Positions 21,061 through 31,787 are shown, counted from the first letter of the stretch. The stretch is 64,000 nt of DNA from Ricordea florida (GCA_949710005.1 OX453276.1:7439877-7503876), one strand, 5' to 3'. Numbers and translations: made by a program. The notes: generated by a model from the sequence alone, not told the origin.

Positions 21061-21717
21061 CACAACTTGAATCACGGTCATTCTGCTAAACACAACTTGA
21101 ATCACGGTCATTCTGCTAAACACAACTTGAATCACGGTCATTCTGCTAAACACGACTTGAATCACGGTCATTCTGCTAAACACGACTTGAATCACGGTCA
21201 TTCTGCTAAACACGACTTGAATCACGGTCATTCTGCTAAACACAACTTGAATCACGGTCATTCTGCTAAACACGACTTGAATCACGGTCATTCTGCTAAA
21301 CACAACTTGAATCACGGTCATTCTGCTAAACACAACTTGAATCACGGTCATTCTGCTAAACACAACTTGAATCACGGTCATTCTGCTAAACACGACTTGA
21401 ATCACGGTCATTCTGCTAAACACGACTTGAATCACGGTCATTCTGCTAAACACGACTTGAATCACGGTCATTCTGCTAAACACAACTTGAATCACGGTCA
21501 TTCTGCTAAACACGACTTGAATCACGGTCATTCTGCTAAACACAACTTGAATCACGGTCATTCTGCTAAACACAACTTGAATCACGGTCATTCTGCTAAA
21601 CACGACTTGAATCACGGTCATTCTGCTAAACACAACTTGAATCACGGTCATTCTGCTAAACACAACTTGAATCAAGGTCATTCTGCTAAACACGACTTGA
21701 ATCACGGTCATTCTGCT
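21061..21717 (+). repeat. 30-bp minisatellite, 22 copies, with 240-bp higher-order repeat
   Basis: The unit is CAC(A/G)ACTTGAATCACGGTCA plus TTCTGCTAAA. Copies differ almost only at one A/G site; the order is AAAGGGAG AAAGGGAG AAGAAG, so 21061-21300 and 21301-21540 are identical. One copy near 21661 has CAAGG for CACGG. It is open in frames on both strands but has no splice or family support as coding DNA. Intron B m2-m3. Confidence 0.95.
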
Positions 21718-21890
21718 CGAACTCGGTTTCTCCGAATTGCAAGTCCCGCTTGACCAAGCTGCCTACCCACCTCGAGTTGAGTAAATAGGTACATGATACG
21801 CAAGTTTGTATACTGTGATTTCACTATAGTATAAATTCATGTTTTTTAGTCACGTTTAGATTAAGTCTTAACATGTTTTATGTTTTCCAG

Positions 21891-22001
21891 TAAGGCAATA
21901 TTGCTTCTCCGACCCATGTCAGAATGGGGGCTCTTGCATAGAGGTTGCTAATGGCTACAAATGCTTGTGCAGAAAAGGTTTCAATGGAGAAGACTGCGAA
22001 G
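21891..22001 (+). CDS. Gene B exon m3: EGF-like module
   Basis: Acceptor TTTTCCAG ends at 21890, donor GTAATA starts at 22002; 37 codons, phase 1-1. It reads [13 protein letters not shown] ... [15 protein letters not shown], a canonical six-Cys EGF. It pairs with C m3 (44074). Confidence 0.88.
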
Positions 22002-22009
22002 GTAATAGT

Positions 22010-22165
22010 AATGGTACCTAATAATAATGATAATAATAAGAGTAATAATAATAATAATAATAATAATAATGATGATGATGATGTTGACGATGGTAACGTC
22101 AATGATGATAATAATCATCATCATGATAATAGTAGTAATATTTATTATATTCATCATATTGATAA
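22010..22165 (+). repeat. AAT/GAT microsatellite
   Basis: Runs of AATAATAAT and GATGATGATG immediately after exon B m3. Confidence 0.85.
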
Positions 22166-22282
22166 TATTTCTCTGACTCAAGGAACTAATGTAGGGCATC
22201 CTTATTTCCTCTTATTCAAGAATTCTGAGGAGTCCCATCCATGAAGTTAAAAAAATGCGGTTTCCTTTCCAAATGTTCGAAA

Positions 22283-22526
22283 AACGTCAAAATGTAGTAA
22301 GGGTATGTTGAAGCCATACATATGCGCACTGAGACGACAGTGGTAGAATGGATAAAACCCTATATGCTACCAAAAAAATGAAAAATTGAGCTCAAAAGCT
22401 AGCAGCCATGGACAGCTGTTTTGAGCTCAATATTTTTTGGTAGCAATAGGGTTTTATCCCTTCTATCACTGTCGCTTCAGTGCGCATATATGTGGCTTTA
22501 ACATACCCTTAATGCATTTTGACGTT
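22283..22526. mobile_element. Long fold-back element, arms about 110 bases
   Basis: AACGTCAAAATG at the left pairs with CATTTTGACGTT at the right. Further pairs include GTGCGCATATATG, GGGTTTTATCC and TTGAGCTCAA. Intron B m3-m4. Confidence 0.75.
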
Positions 22527-22703
22527 GTCATTTCAAGCCACATCGCACAACCCTACTAGTTTTTCATCAAATGTTCGAACACTTTACTTTCCTTTTGGAA
22601 ACATCTGAAATCACACGAAAAAATGTTCCTGCGATATTCCGTGATTGCTAATTGAATAACTGTCATTGATAAATTTTTGTTTATTTTTTCCCACCTTTTC
22701 AAG

Positions 22704-22814
22704 ACCAGAGGTTCTGCATCCCAAGCCCTTGTGGACATGATGGCACATGCGTGGAGACGTTACACGGTTACAAATGCGTGTGTCATGATGGGTTTACAGG
22801 ACCTCAATGTACAG
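22704..22814 (+). CDS. Gene B exon m4: EGF-like module
   Basis: Acceptor CTTTTCAAG ends at 22703 (chosen because AGs at 22708 and 22710 break phase). Donor GTAAGC starts at 22815; 37 codons. It reads FCIPSPCGHDGTC ... YKCVCHDGFTGPQC. It pairs with C m4 (45286). Confidence 0.86.
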
Positions 22815-22888
22815 GTAAGCATGTGGCTCCAGTTCTGAAGGATTGCCGGTGTATTTGTATATTTGTTGTCGACGTGAATGATAAAAGC

Positions 22889-23151
22889 CAAGAGAAAATG
22901 AGGCAAGAGAATATATCTTCCATACTGGCTTCTCTTAATATGATAAGGGCACATAATTTATTTTTAGATCCGGAAACTATTTTAACTGACCAATGGTTGA
23001 TGTCCTTCTCATCACATGGTTGTAATTTCATTGCGCCATGTGGAAACCGCGCAGCCGTGGAACGAGATATAAATAGATTCGGCACTAAAAATAGATTCTG
23101 TGCCTTTATCATATCAGACGGGGCTGTGATCTCTTTCCTCATTTTCTCTTG
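22889..23151. mobile_element. MITE M1 copy 2 (inverted orientation)
   Basis: Ends CAAGAGAAAATGAGG / CTCATTTTCTCTTG; interior is the reverse of copies 1, 3, 4 and 5 (GATATAAATAGATTC). No clear target duplication. Confidence 0.72.
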
Positions 23152-23510
23152 TACAAGCATAATCCAAAACCCAAAACTTGTGGCACACTTGGTGTCGTGC
23201 CATTGCGACACGAATCAAGGCAAAAAGCAACGACTTTTTTGCTGCTTGTGAAAAGGGAAGTTCTTGTAAAAATCTTTTTAAACCTGCGACAGAATTTGTC
23301 CTCGGAACAAGCCACACAAATTGAACTTAGATTAAATGATAAAGTCGTATTATTTGACATTTAATTTTGGTTTTGTATAACTCAGTCTTTGAATTTTATG
23401 CTGTTGGTTTTTTTTAACTGCATCATTCCTTTCAAGGAGTTTTTTTGAGGATGCAACCTTAACAACACGTTTAAATTAAAGAAATTGCACTTTATATGTC
23501 GATCATTCAA

Positions 23511-23790
23511 GGGGAGTGGGATTGGCGCAGTTGTGAGAGCATTCGCCTCCCACCTCTGCGACTCGGGTTCGATCGGCGCCGTCTCATGTGGGTTGAGTTT
23601 GTTTTTTGTCCTCTCATTACTTCGGAGGGGGGGGGGGGGGACGGGGGATTTTCCGGTTTTCCTCCAAGCAAATTCCAACTCGACCAGGAAACAAATGTGC
23701 GGAAACACATCTTGTAAGGGACCTGGTGTCCTTTTCTGTGTCTCCCTCGGAAATGTCAGCTACCGTAAATAAACAAATTTATATTTATTT
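23511..23790 (+). mobile_element. tRNA-derived SINE, family 1-like, + copy
   Basis: Head GGATTGGCGCAGTTGTGAGAGC and B box GGGTTCGATC; body with TTTTCCGGTTTTCC and a G run; ends near GTAAATAAACAAATTTA. Intron B m4-m5. Confidence 0.65.
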
Positions 23791-23851
23791 TAAATTCAGA
23801 TAACAATGAAACTCATTCTTCACGCCATTTTTTTTTTTACTTCTGCTATAG

Positions 23852-23962
23852 ATATTGACCCTTGCTTTCCTAATCCTTGTCTAAATGGAGGCATATGTGA
23901 AAATTCGAATGGCACTACCCTTTGCCATTGCCCTCCTGAATATCACGGAGATTTCTGCCACG
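23852..23962 (+). CDS. Gene B exon m5: EGF-like module
   Basis: Acceptor TGCTATAG ends at 23851, donor GTGAGT starts at 23963; 37 codons, phase 1-1. It reads DPCFPNPCLNGGIC ... LCHCPPEYHGDFCH. It pairs with C m5 (DPCFPSPCKNNGVC). Confidence 0.88.
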
Positions 23963-24805
23963 GTGAGTGCATTTCATGTTACTAAGCTCAGCTGGTTCGC
24001 TCAATTGGCTACTTATGCTTTGTTTTATTAAGAGAAGTTAAATTGCACTCTTACCACTTTCTACAATTACACCTGACAATGTTGAAGAGATTAATTGGGT
24101 TCCTTTTTTAGAGGGCGGGGCTGTTAGCCCTGGCTTCAACCAGGCTGTCATGGTTGTTTAGCCGGGCCTTGTACCAACCCGGGTGGCTGAACGTGCAAGA
24201 GCATTAAGCTCCCTGCGAAGTAACTCTTAGAATCCTTAACGCATTTAACACCTTCAACACATTAATGACATACGACCAGATTTATAATCAGTCTTAGGAA
24301 CTCTGAAGGCCAGGGCGGTGTTTTGTCAGGCTTCTTTTCTGCGGAGCAGGCAGGACTGACTGAACCTACCAAGAGTATTAAGTGCCTGGGAACATTGCTC
24401 TTGGAATCGTTAAGGCGCTGAAACACCTTCTTGGTATACCTTTGGATTTTGGAGGGAATGGGAGGGCCTTGAATGCTATTTTTACAATAACTGAGCGAAT
24501 TCTCGCGCGCTGATTGGCTAGTTTTTATCATCAATAAGAGTACAGACACATAAAATGTTAATTTATGCAAGGTTTTTTCGCGTGATAAGTGAGCTGTCAA
24601 ACAGTCAGATTTTTACCCAATCAAATTGTATTACGTGTTGTCACAAGCCAATGAGAAGGCGAGGAAAGTTATTGAGAATAGTTGCGCCCTGATTGCGTCA
24701 ATTTAAATAAAATTCAGCATTTTTCGAGTTTACTTGCTGTTTACTTGCGTTTTCTTTTCATTTAAGTCTTCATTTGACCTTTTTCGCGTTTTTTATTGTA
24801 AAAAA

Positions 24806-24989
24806 CAAATTGACGTCCGTTTTTTATGCGTCTGTCCTCTTATTGATGATAAATTGCGTCATAACATTGTCAAAGTTTGTTGTAGATCCACTCGCCTATC
24901 GGCTCGTGGATCTACAACACTTTGACAATGTTATGACGCAATTTATCATCAATAAGAGGACAGACGCATAAAAAACGGACGTCAATTTG
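24806..24989. mobile_element. Near-perfect inverted repeat, arms about 85 bases
   Basis: CAAATTGACGTCCGTTTTTT to GTAGATCCACT is mirrored on the other side of CGCCTATCGGCTCG. It is the right end of a larger MITE-like block from 24480 that starts with TGATTGGCTAG and has a second ATCATCAATAAGAG. Intron B m5-m6. Confidence 0.8.
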
Positions 24990-25210
24990 TTAATTTGAAA
25001 GTGGAAAATTTAATTGAATTAAGATATTGTGGTATTGTTTGCTGTAATTGTTTCCTCCCAGAGCCCAATTCTTCCACTTCCAATCTATTACAGTAATAAA
25101 GGCAAGTCTGTTAAGCATCGATTCAGAGCTTGGCTTTATTGTTCTTTCAGTGAAATAAACTTTGGTTAATAAATTTTATCTTTCTTGACAACGTTTTTTT
25201 AATGGAACAG

Positions 25211-25318
25211 AACATTACATCTGCCTCGTCAATCCATGCCACAATGGAGGAAAATGCGTAGAGAATTTCTTAGCTCCTTGCGAATGTCCTATAGGATACA
25301 TCGGGAGATACTGCCATG
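25211..25318 (+). CDS. Gene B exon m6: EGF-like module
   Basis: Acceptor GGAACAG ends at 25210, donor GTAGGT starts at 25319; 36 codons, phase 1-1. It reads ICLVNPCHNGGKCVEN ... PCECPIGYIGRYCH. C m6 is nearly parallel, including CVEN and GYIGxYC. Confidence 0.88.
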
Positions 25319-25685
25319 GTAGGTGCTTCTCTTTATTTACGTTCTATTGCTGTCATTACTACATTTATTTATTCTTTTTAGTGTATTTTTCTTTTATTAC
25401 AATTTAACATTATGTTCACATGATACAACTCAAAAGACCAATCATCCCTTGTTCCTTGAATAATGTGTAATAAAAAATATGTTCAGCTGGGTATTTCGAT
25501 AATATATGTTTTTTATTTGAACTTGAGATGTAGAAACCGACTCACAGAAAAGAGCAGACTTTAATACGCCTGTAGCACAAGTCAATTTAGTATAAGACAA
25601 TCTATGAGTGGGTAAACTTATACCAGCATGCCTTAAGTTCGAAAACAAAAAAATTGACCCGGAGAGATGCGAATGCGAAGTCGAC

Positions 25686-25688
<3 letters not shown>

Positions 25689-25736
<48 letters not shown>

Positions 25737-25988
25737 ACTTTATTTGAGTGTCAAGTGTATTTAGCACTGCTGTACTAATTGGGGACACTGTAAAGCGCAA
25801 ATGAAATAAATTAAATCAAATGTTGGTTTTTGTGGAGAGGGGAAAACCGGAGTACCCGGAGAAAAACCTCTCGGAGCAGAGTAGAGAACCAACAAACTCA
25901 GCCCACATATGACGCCGGGGCCGGGAATCGAACCCGGGCCACATTGGTGGAAGGCGAGCGCTCTCACCACTGCGCCAACCCTGCTCCC
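25689..25988 (-). mobile_element. tRNA-derived SINE, family 1, full-length antisense copy with (ATT)n tail
   Basis: Reverse strand: GGGTTGGCGCAGTGGTGAGA head, B box GGGTTCGATTCCC, CTGCTCCGAGAGG body, TTACAGTGTCCCC, then the tail seen as (AAT)n at 25689-25733. The best copy of this family in the window. Intron B m6-m7. Confidence 0.8.
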
Positions 25989-26067
25989 ATAGGTACTAGG
26001 TAAAGGTAGGTAAAGTCTAAATATATATAACGTTTTGAGGAACTGTATATGTTTTATTTTTCATTAG

Positions 26068-26202
26068 AACATGTATGTCATAAGAATCCTTGTCAGCATG
26101 GTGGAATCTGCAAAGCAGTTCAAAACCCTTTAGGTGGTACATATCAGAGGTGGTCCCACAAGTGCTTTTGCAGAGATCCATATCGTGGGCGTAACTGTCA
26201 CA
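26068..26202 (+). CDS. Gene B exon m7: EGF-like module with enlarged C3-C4 loop
   Basis: Acceptor TTCATTAG ends at 26067, donor GTAAGT starts at 26203; 45 codons, phase 1-1. It reads EHVCHKNPCQHGGIC, a loop of about 18 residues, then KCFCRDPYRGRNCH. C m7 begins with the same EHVC but has a normal-length loop. Confidence 0.87.
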
Positions 26203-26529
26203 GTAAGTTCTGGGATCGGGCTTGGTAAAAACGTTTAAAAAAACTATATAGCAGAGAAATGTATCTTTTTATACCCCCACTATTGCCTACATAATAATTC
26301 CAAATGAAATATAATGTATGCTGAATTTCAATGATAAAAACAAACATTCTAGTGTAGTAACGCGTGCATGGAGTTATGTAACGTTATGTCCCGGCATGCA
26401 TTAGGGCCGCAAGTAATTATGGCAGTTTAACAGAACAGCCGCTGCACAAATAGACATCTTAAAATTGTAGATTAGACTTTAAACTACAAAAAATGTATTA
26501 GTTAGAATCGCTTTTATGAAGCAATCACG

Positions 26530-26753
26530 TGATATGATAAGGGGACAGACTCTATTTTTAGCGCGAAATGTATTTATATCTCGTTCCGTGGCAGCGCGGT
26601 TTTCACATGGCGCTTGAAATTACAAGCACGTGATGAGAAGGACATAAGCCATTGGTCAGTAAAAATTTCCGGATCTAGAAGTAGATTCTGTCCCCTTATC
26701 ATAGTAAGAGAACCCAGTATGGAAGATGTGTTCTCTTACCTCATTTTCTCTTG
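26530..26753. mobile_element. MITE M1 copy 3 (left end lost)
   Basis: Begins at GATATGATAAGGGG and ends CTCATTTTCTCTTG. The left terminal repeat is missing. Intron B m7-m8. Confidence 0.72.
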
Positions 26754-26956
26754 GTGTTCTATATTAAGAGAAGTGCAGTAATGTCTACTATAAAAATAGA
26801 AGGTTGCATCCATCCAGTCAGTGATTGGGTGCAAGCCTTTGAAAATCAGTTTTTCCTGTCCTAGTTTATTATTAACCTGTTATAATGTGTAAACGTTCAC
26901 TAGATGGCAGTAGATTCCTTTGCCTTAATGACCTAAGTTACCATTTTCATGCACAG

Positions 26957-27118
26957 TACCTAATCCGTGCATGCACATCACGTGTTTCAACGGAGGAACC
27001 TGCGTGGATGATTACATGACCCGTGAGATCCACGAGGAGCGCTCCGCTTTCGATTTTACCTCTCCAACGGATTTCGTCTGCAACTGCTTACCTGGATTCA
27101 CTGGTCCTCGATGTGAAC
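26957..27118 (+). CDS. Gene B exon m8: EGF-like module with long acidic/basic loop
   Basis: Acceptor TGCACAG ends at 26956, donor GTAAGG starts at 27119; 54 codons, phase 1-1. It reads NPCMHITCFNGGTC, a 25-residue C3-C4 loop, then VCNCLPGFTGPRCE. The loop in A m8 is 22 and in C m8 23 residues with almost no shared sequence, so the loop diverges fast at near-constant length. Confidence 0.88.
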
Positions 27119-27774
27119 GTAAGGCAACAAACTGGATGCAACTGATAGTCTTCCTTGTTTCTTTACAAAAAACGTTTTCAACCCGCACCATCGTCTTTAA
27201 TATAAGTTGTAGTTGTCGTTAGGCTAAAAGTAACCAATAATCAGTTTTGAAGGCAATATATAGAGCGAAAGACAGTGTTTAATCACGTATAAGACACTCG
27301 GAAAGAAGTTGGATCACGTAGAAAGCGAAAAAAGGAGAGGATTGAGCTTGTAGTGTATAAAATGTTACCTGAGCATTGTATTGAGACTCAACATGGCGTC
27401 TCAAACAAAATAGCATACACAAAAAATCCGATTTCTCTAACGAGTTGAAAAGGTATGCTGTACCATCGTCAGATCAAAACGGAAGCTAACGTTTCGAGTG
27501 TTAGCTCTTCGTCAGAGCAAAACACTAACGCTCGGAACGTTTGCTCCCGGCTTTCTAATTGCATGCCATGCGGTGGTACAACTTGCAATTATATCAACTT
27601 GTTTGATAAACCATTCTTTTGGTGTTTAAATTCCCCTTTTACGTTGATAGACAAATATATAAGTAAATAAGCCTGTTCTCTGTTCTTACAGAAAGAGTTA
27701 CAAACGTACTTCCGCTACGAACTCAACCATTTATTTGAAATTGTAGTCTACAAAGGGAGCGATCGCTAAACTTA

Positions 27775-28424
27775 TTTAGTATATACTAAAACAGTGGATA
27801 GCGTTGAAGGTGCGCTCTGATTGGCTAGTCAAACTCCGAATATCCTGTGCTATTTACCTCCGAGCAACTTGCGAATTTTTCGCTCCGCCGCGCGAATATG
27901 GCGGTCGGTTTGTATGCATAACAAGCGAAGAAATCATCCAAATTAACAACGAAGCAGTCCCTGAAAACTCCAAGAAAACGACTAAATTTGGCTTGGCCGT
28001 GTTCAGAGGTAATGGCTTATGTTTTTAGCCCAGAGTTAAGCGGTAAAAAGCAACGAGAAAGGTTTTGTTTACAAATGCAAATTAATCTTGCATAACCAAA
28101 TTTTGATGTCTCTTGTTTACTTGAGAACCAAAGTTGAATTATATTTTTTACAGAATGGTTTCAAATACAGAAAGGGTTTGCAACTCCATTTGATGAAATG
28201 TCACCAGTAGAAAACGAGAAAGCGAACAAAAAATCCCTAATGGCGATCGGCGCTGCGTTGGATTGTCATTTGAGAAGTCCTCCATTTTCCAAGCCCTTTC
28301 CTTTTTTTTGTGTACACTTATCTCACTGTTTTAGTATATACTAAAACAACTATTCACCTCAGTGTCGGTGGCTAGTGGTGGATATCCACCACTAGCCACC
28401 TCCACTTCGGTGAATAGTTGTTAA
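27775..28424 (+). mobile_element. Element carrying a decayed tyrosine-recombinase-like fragment, copy 1
   Basis: Bounded by the palindrome TTTAGTATATACTAAA and a hairpin (GTGGCTAGTGGTGGATAT and its inverse). Inside, a frame with SEEIIQINNEAVPENSKK ... FGLAVFR ends at a GT (28009). After TTTTTTACAG (28153) it resumes as EWFQIQKGFATPFDEMSP, then SLMAIGAALDCHLRSPP. By recall this resembles the N-terminal part of Crypton-derived DUF3504 proteins, with an internal deletion. Intron B m8-m9. Confidence 0.6.
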
Positions 28425-29264
28425 ATATCCACTAACAAGCTATCTCTTACTTCAAATCTAAATGACTTCAGTCACCACTGACACGTTCACTCATGAGCTC
28501 CTTTGAGATACCCACTTGAGGGCAAACAATTCTTCTTCGGATACCTTCTCCATGCCAGTCACGGCAAACGCGATCTCCATTCAACTCTTGACTACTTTAG
28601 ACTAACTCCGAGCGTTCGTACATAAGTGTAGAACTCTGTGATGACGCTCTTTAAATACATTCACAGATAGTTCGAGAACATTCGAAAGATTACAGCAGTA
28701 ATTATTTATAAAATGATTATTTAACTTTTTTACATCACGTTAGTGTATTCTAGAATTTTCTAGAAGGAAGATTGCGTGACTACCAAACATCCGCATACCT
28801 AACAGGTTCTGGAAACATCTCTTCATACCTAGCCTCCCCACCGACGCAGCACAAATTTCTTTAGAAACTAACCTCTTTTACGCCTGTTTTCTCAAACGCC
28901 ATATCTGTTACACGATTCCAGATAAGTAATCAAATGGTTTCGCGTGAAATAAATGAGCAAAAGTAAATTTTTCTTCTTTGAAAAAATTAAGAGGGCTTTT
29001 TTTAATACAAAATCGCCCTCAAAAGTATTAGATTACTTGTTAATATTCTACATGCAAAACTTCAATTTCGTAGTTCTGCACTCAATTTCAATTTCAATTT
29101 CTATACTGTTTAGGATTAATTGACGAGCTCTAAGCCAAACAGCGCGTTGAATTTTTGACATGTATATTATTACCAAACAAAGCAGTTGGAGTGATGCTTT
29201 GTGACCTATCCTTTGCCCATAATCCTAAATTACAAATTGCTCAGAGCCTTTTTCCCTCATTTAG
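28425..29264 (+). other. Right part of intron B m8-m9
   Basis: AT-rich with a TCAATTTCAATTTC short run near 29085; nothing recognisable. Confidence 0.4.
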
Positions 29265-29360
29265 ATGACATATGTGCCATGTGCGATCCTCATGCGGACT
29301 GTGTCAGCTTCCACTGTGTTTGTAAGTTGGACTATGTAGGGGATGGATACCACTGTAAGA
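29265..29360 (+). CDS. Gene B exon m9: compact six-Cys module
   Basis: Acceptor CATTTAG ends at 29264, donor GTAAGT starts at 29361; 32 codons, phase 1-1. It reads ICAMCDPHADC ... HCVCKLDYVGDGYHC, the same type as A m9 and C m9. Confidence 0.87.
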
Positions 29361-29601
29361 GTAAGTAGCAAGTTATAACTTCTGTGGTTTCCTAAAACAG
29401 CAATATTGTCCGTGCTCAGTAACAAGGTGTAAGGTGACCATTACAGCAGAAGACGCACTGTAACCTTTCAATACATACGGCGTAGAAAAGCATACTTTAG
29501 ATAAACCGGCTTTAGTGGAAAAATATATCTTCGTCTTATTAAATCAAAGCAAAGACATCATAAATTTGCGCAAGTCCGATGCGTCGAGGCACACTAAATT
29601 C

Positions 29602-29705
29602 GGTAGGTACGTGGTGTAAGCATCGTGTATGGCTATGGAGAGCAATGTATGCCATATATTCACTAACAGGGAACCACTATATGATGCTTACACCACGTAC
29701 CTACC
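29602..29705. mobile_element. 104-bp MITE with 23-bp TIRs and 8-bp target duplication
   Basis: Ends GGTAGGTACGTGGTGTAAGC and its exact inverse, 23 bases each; CTAAATTC directly flanks both sides (29594-29601, 29706-29713). Eight-base duplications are typical of hAT-type insertion. Intron B m9-m10. Confidence 0.8.
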
Positions 29706-29881
29706 CTAAATTCCTCCAGCTACAGCTAAGTATTTTTGGATGATTAAGCTATCTGTAGATGATAGTAATGCATGACTAACCCCACTAACTAAGGCCAATG
29801 AGATTGCTTTAATCACAATTGATTCTTAAATGGTTGTACACGTAATAAAGCATATTATAGTCATTAGCGAGACAATTTGTA

Positions 29882-29998
29882 ATGGTAATAGGACTGAGTG
29901 GAGTCCAATTCGGTCTGTAATCATACTCGTTTTTAATTACAAGTATACTTGCAGACCGAATTGGACGACACGAAGTCTTATTACCAATTAATCATAAC
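29882..29998. mobile_element. Fold-back MITE
   Basis: GTCCAATTCGGTCTG and CAGACCGAATTGGAC pair; outer TGGTAATA/TATTACCA also pair. A diverged relative lies near 43690-43830. Confidence 0.7.
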
Positions 29999-30258
29999 TT
30001 TAACAAAATTTGTGATATATAAGCTTCTTTTTTTAAATCAAAACACATGAAATTCCAAGATTTTTTGCTAGCAGATGATGGCGCGTGCTGTCCAATTACT
30101 CAGGCATGACGTGTACTGTCCTATTTAACTGTCCTATTAAGGTTGAAATCAGGGCAGTTGATAGCCAGTCAGATTTGAGAATTTTGTTATAGTTATGATT
30201 AGAAGTAGAATTTAATTTTACAAACACCTTCCTATGTGCTTCTTCATTTTTCCGGCAG

Positions 30259-30375
30259 AAAAAGAAGGACGCTGCCATCCCAATCCGTGTTACAATGATG
30301 GCACATGCACAGAAGGCCCACAGGGCAGTTACGACTGCCACTGTGTGCCTGGATACTGTGGCTCCAACTGCAAAG
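30259..30375 (+). CDS. Gene B exon m10: EGF-like module with seventh Cys
   Basis: Acceptor CCGGCAG ends at 30258, donor GTATAT starts at 30376; 39 codons, phase 1-1. It reads RCHPNPCYNDGTC ... YDCHCVPGYCGSNC. The Cys in GYCG is additional to the EGF six. C m10 has the same GYCG; A m10 does not. Confidence 0.88.
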
Positions 30376-30519
30376 GTATATGAAGGTTTCATCAAATAAA
30401 CGAGATAGCGTACCAGAAATCGTTCAACTTGCTAGGAGACACCATTGAAATGATTGCAAGTAGGTGTCAACCTTAAGGCCTCTGTGCTTAATAAGGTATC
30501 TATTTATCTGCCTAACTAT

Positions 30520-30634
30520 CCATCCATCCATCCATCCATCTCTTTATGAATTTATCTATCTATCTATTTTCTATTCAATCTATCTTTGCATTTGTCTCTC
30601 TATCTATCTATCGATGCATCGATCAATCGATGGT

Positions 30635-30667
<33 letters not shown>

Positions 30668-30745
30668 TTATCCATCTATCTATCTATCTATCTGTCTATC
30701 TATCTATCTATACATCAATCTATCTTTCTTTCCATCTATATGTCT
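30520..30745 (+). repeat. (CTAT)n / (CATC)n microsatellite
   Basis: Long imperfect run of CTAT units; a shorter one at 31180-31206 closes the following LINE fragment. Confidence 0.9.
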
Positions 30746-30759
30746 AAGTATTGTTTACC

Positions 30760-31206
30760 TATACGACTTCTCATACAAAAGCTGATTTTTGTCGCCCATC
30801 GCGGTTCTATGAATTTTACTCGATTGATCAAAATATACCGCTTCAAAAGTTGTCAGAAAGGCAGTTCCTGGCACCAAGAACTGATCTTTATCGGAACAGC
30901 TTTGCCTACACTGGGGCAAAGTTATGGAATGCTTTACCTAACGATACGAAGTGCATGAAGTCCATTAGAGGTTTCAAGGGTAAATTAGAAGAGCTTAGTC
31001 TCTCCATCGAACCTTAACCTAAGTTTGCAAACGGTCTTGATTTATTTTTGTTGTAAATATTCTATTGTACATAATTTTAGTGTGGTTCACCTGTTCACGG
31101 CTTTTGTGAAAAACAAAAATGCGGTGACTGTAAATTTGTTGAACAAAATTACCGTGATTAAATAAAGTCTTCTATTATATTCTATCTATCTATCTATCTA
31201 TCTATA
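30760..31206 (+). mobile_element. LINE 3' end, RT C-terminal remnant
   Basis: The frame contains APRTDLYRNSFAYTGAKLWN and ALPNDTK, typical of the C-terminal end of non-LTR reverse transcriptases. It stops at 31017 and is followed by an AT-rich 3'UTR, AATAAA and a (CTAT)n tail. Intron B m10-m11. Confidence 0.65.
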
Positions 31207-31395
31207 CCTTGAATTAATTATCATTCGTTTGCCTAACAACAAGTCAGTCTCTTGTCAACTTGCTCACATACTTTAACGGTTGCTGTCACTCGATCTATTT
31301 TTCTTACTGAATATTCGATGTCCACTTTTACCAGAGTTAACATACATGTACTCTTTTCCCGCAAATTGATCAACGATACCTTCACCTAGAAACCT

Positions 31396-31634
31396 GGGGC
31401 CGGGTTGTTTGAAGCAGGGTTAAGGTAACTCAGGGTTAGTGCAAAATTTAAATGCATATATGAGAGCTTAAAAAGCACATTCAATTTAATTATTTTTGAA
31501 TATAATTTGATGATTGTATGCTCTGAAAAAAATAAATAAGGTTGTCAGAGAAAATTCTTTTTAACAAGAGGAAAAAAACCCGGGTTAATATTTAACCTTG
31601 GTTTAACGCTAATAGGCCTTTGAAAACCGGCCCC
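31396..31634. mobile_element. TIR element with GGGGCCGG ends
   Basis: GGGGCCGGGTTGTTTGAA faces TTTGAAAACCGGCCCC; GGGTTAA/TTAACC words inside. No clear target duplication. Confidence 0.6.
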
Positions 31635-31787
31635 AAGTCAGTACCCCGTTGTACCGCATTACCCCAGGGGTACACTACCCCAGCGGTACAATGAGACCAC
31701 ACATCGAACAGCTGTAGCATCAAAGTCTGTATTCTGCTCGATTTTGATCCACTTACCAATACCTTTCTGTTTTGCTTTTCGAAACAG

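Noticed and set aside
21061..21717. CRISPR array
   Set aside because: Direct repeats are contiguous with no unique spacers, and the genome is eukaryotic.
21034..21753. Long open frames on both strands (about 225 residues of NHGHSAKH-type repeats) as a protein-coding gene
   Set aside because: They are a translation of a 30-bp minisatellite, whose unit length is a multiple of three. No splice sites in phase and no relative in A or C.
30464..30958. ORF rich in YLSI repeats
   Set aside because: Translation of the CTAT microsatellite running into a LINE remnant.
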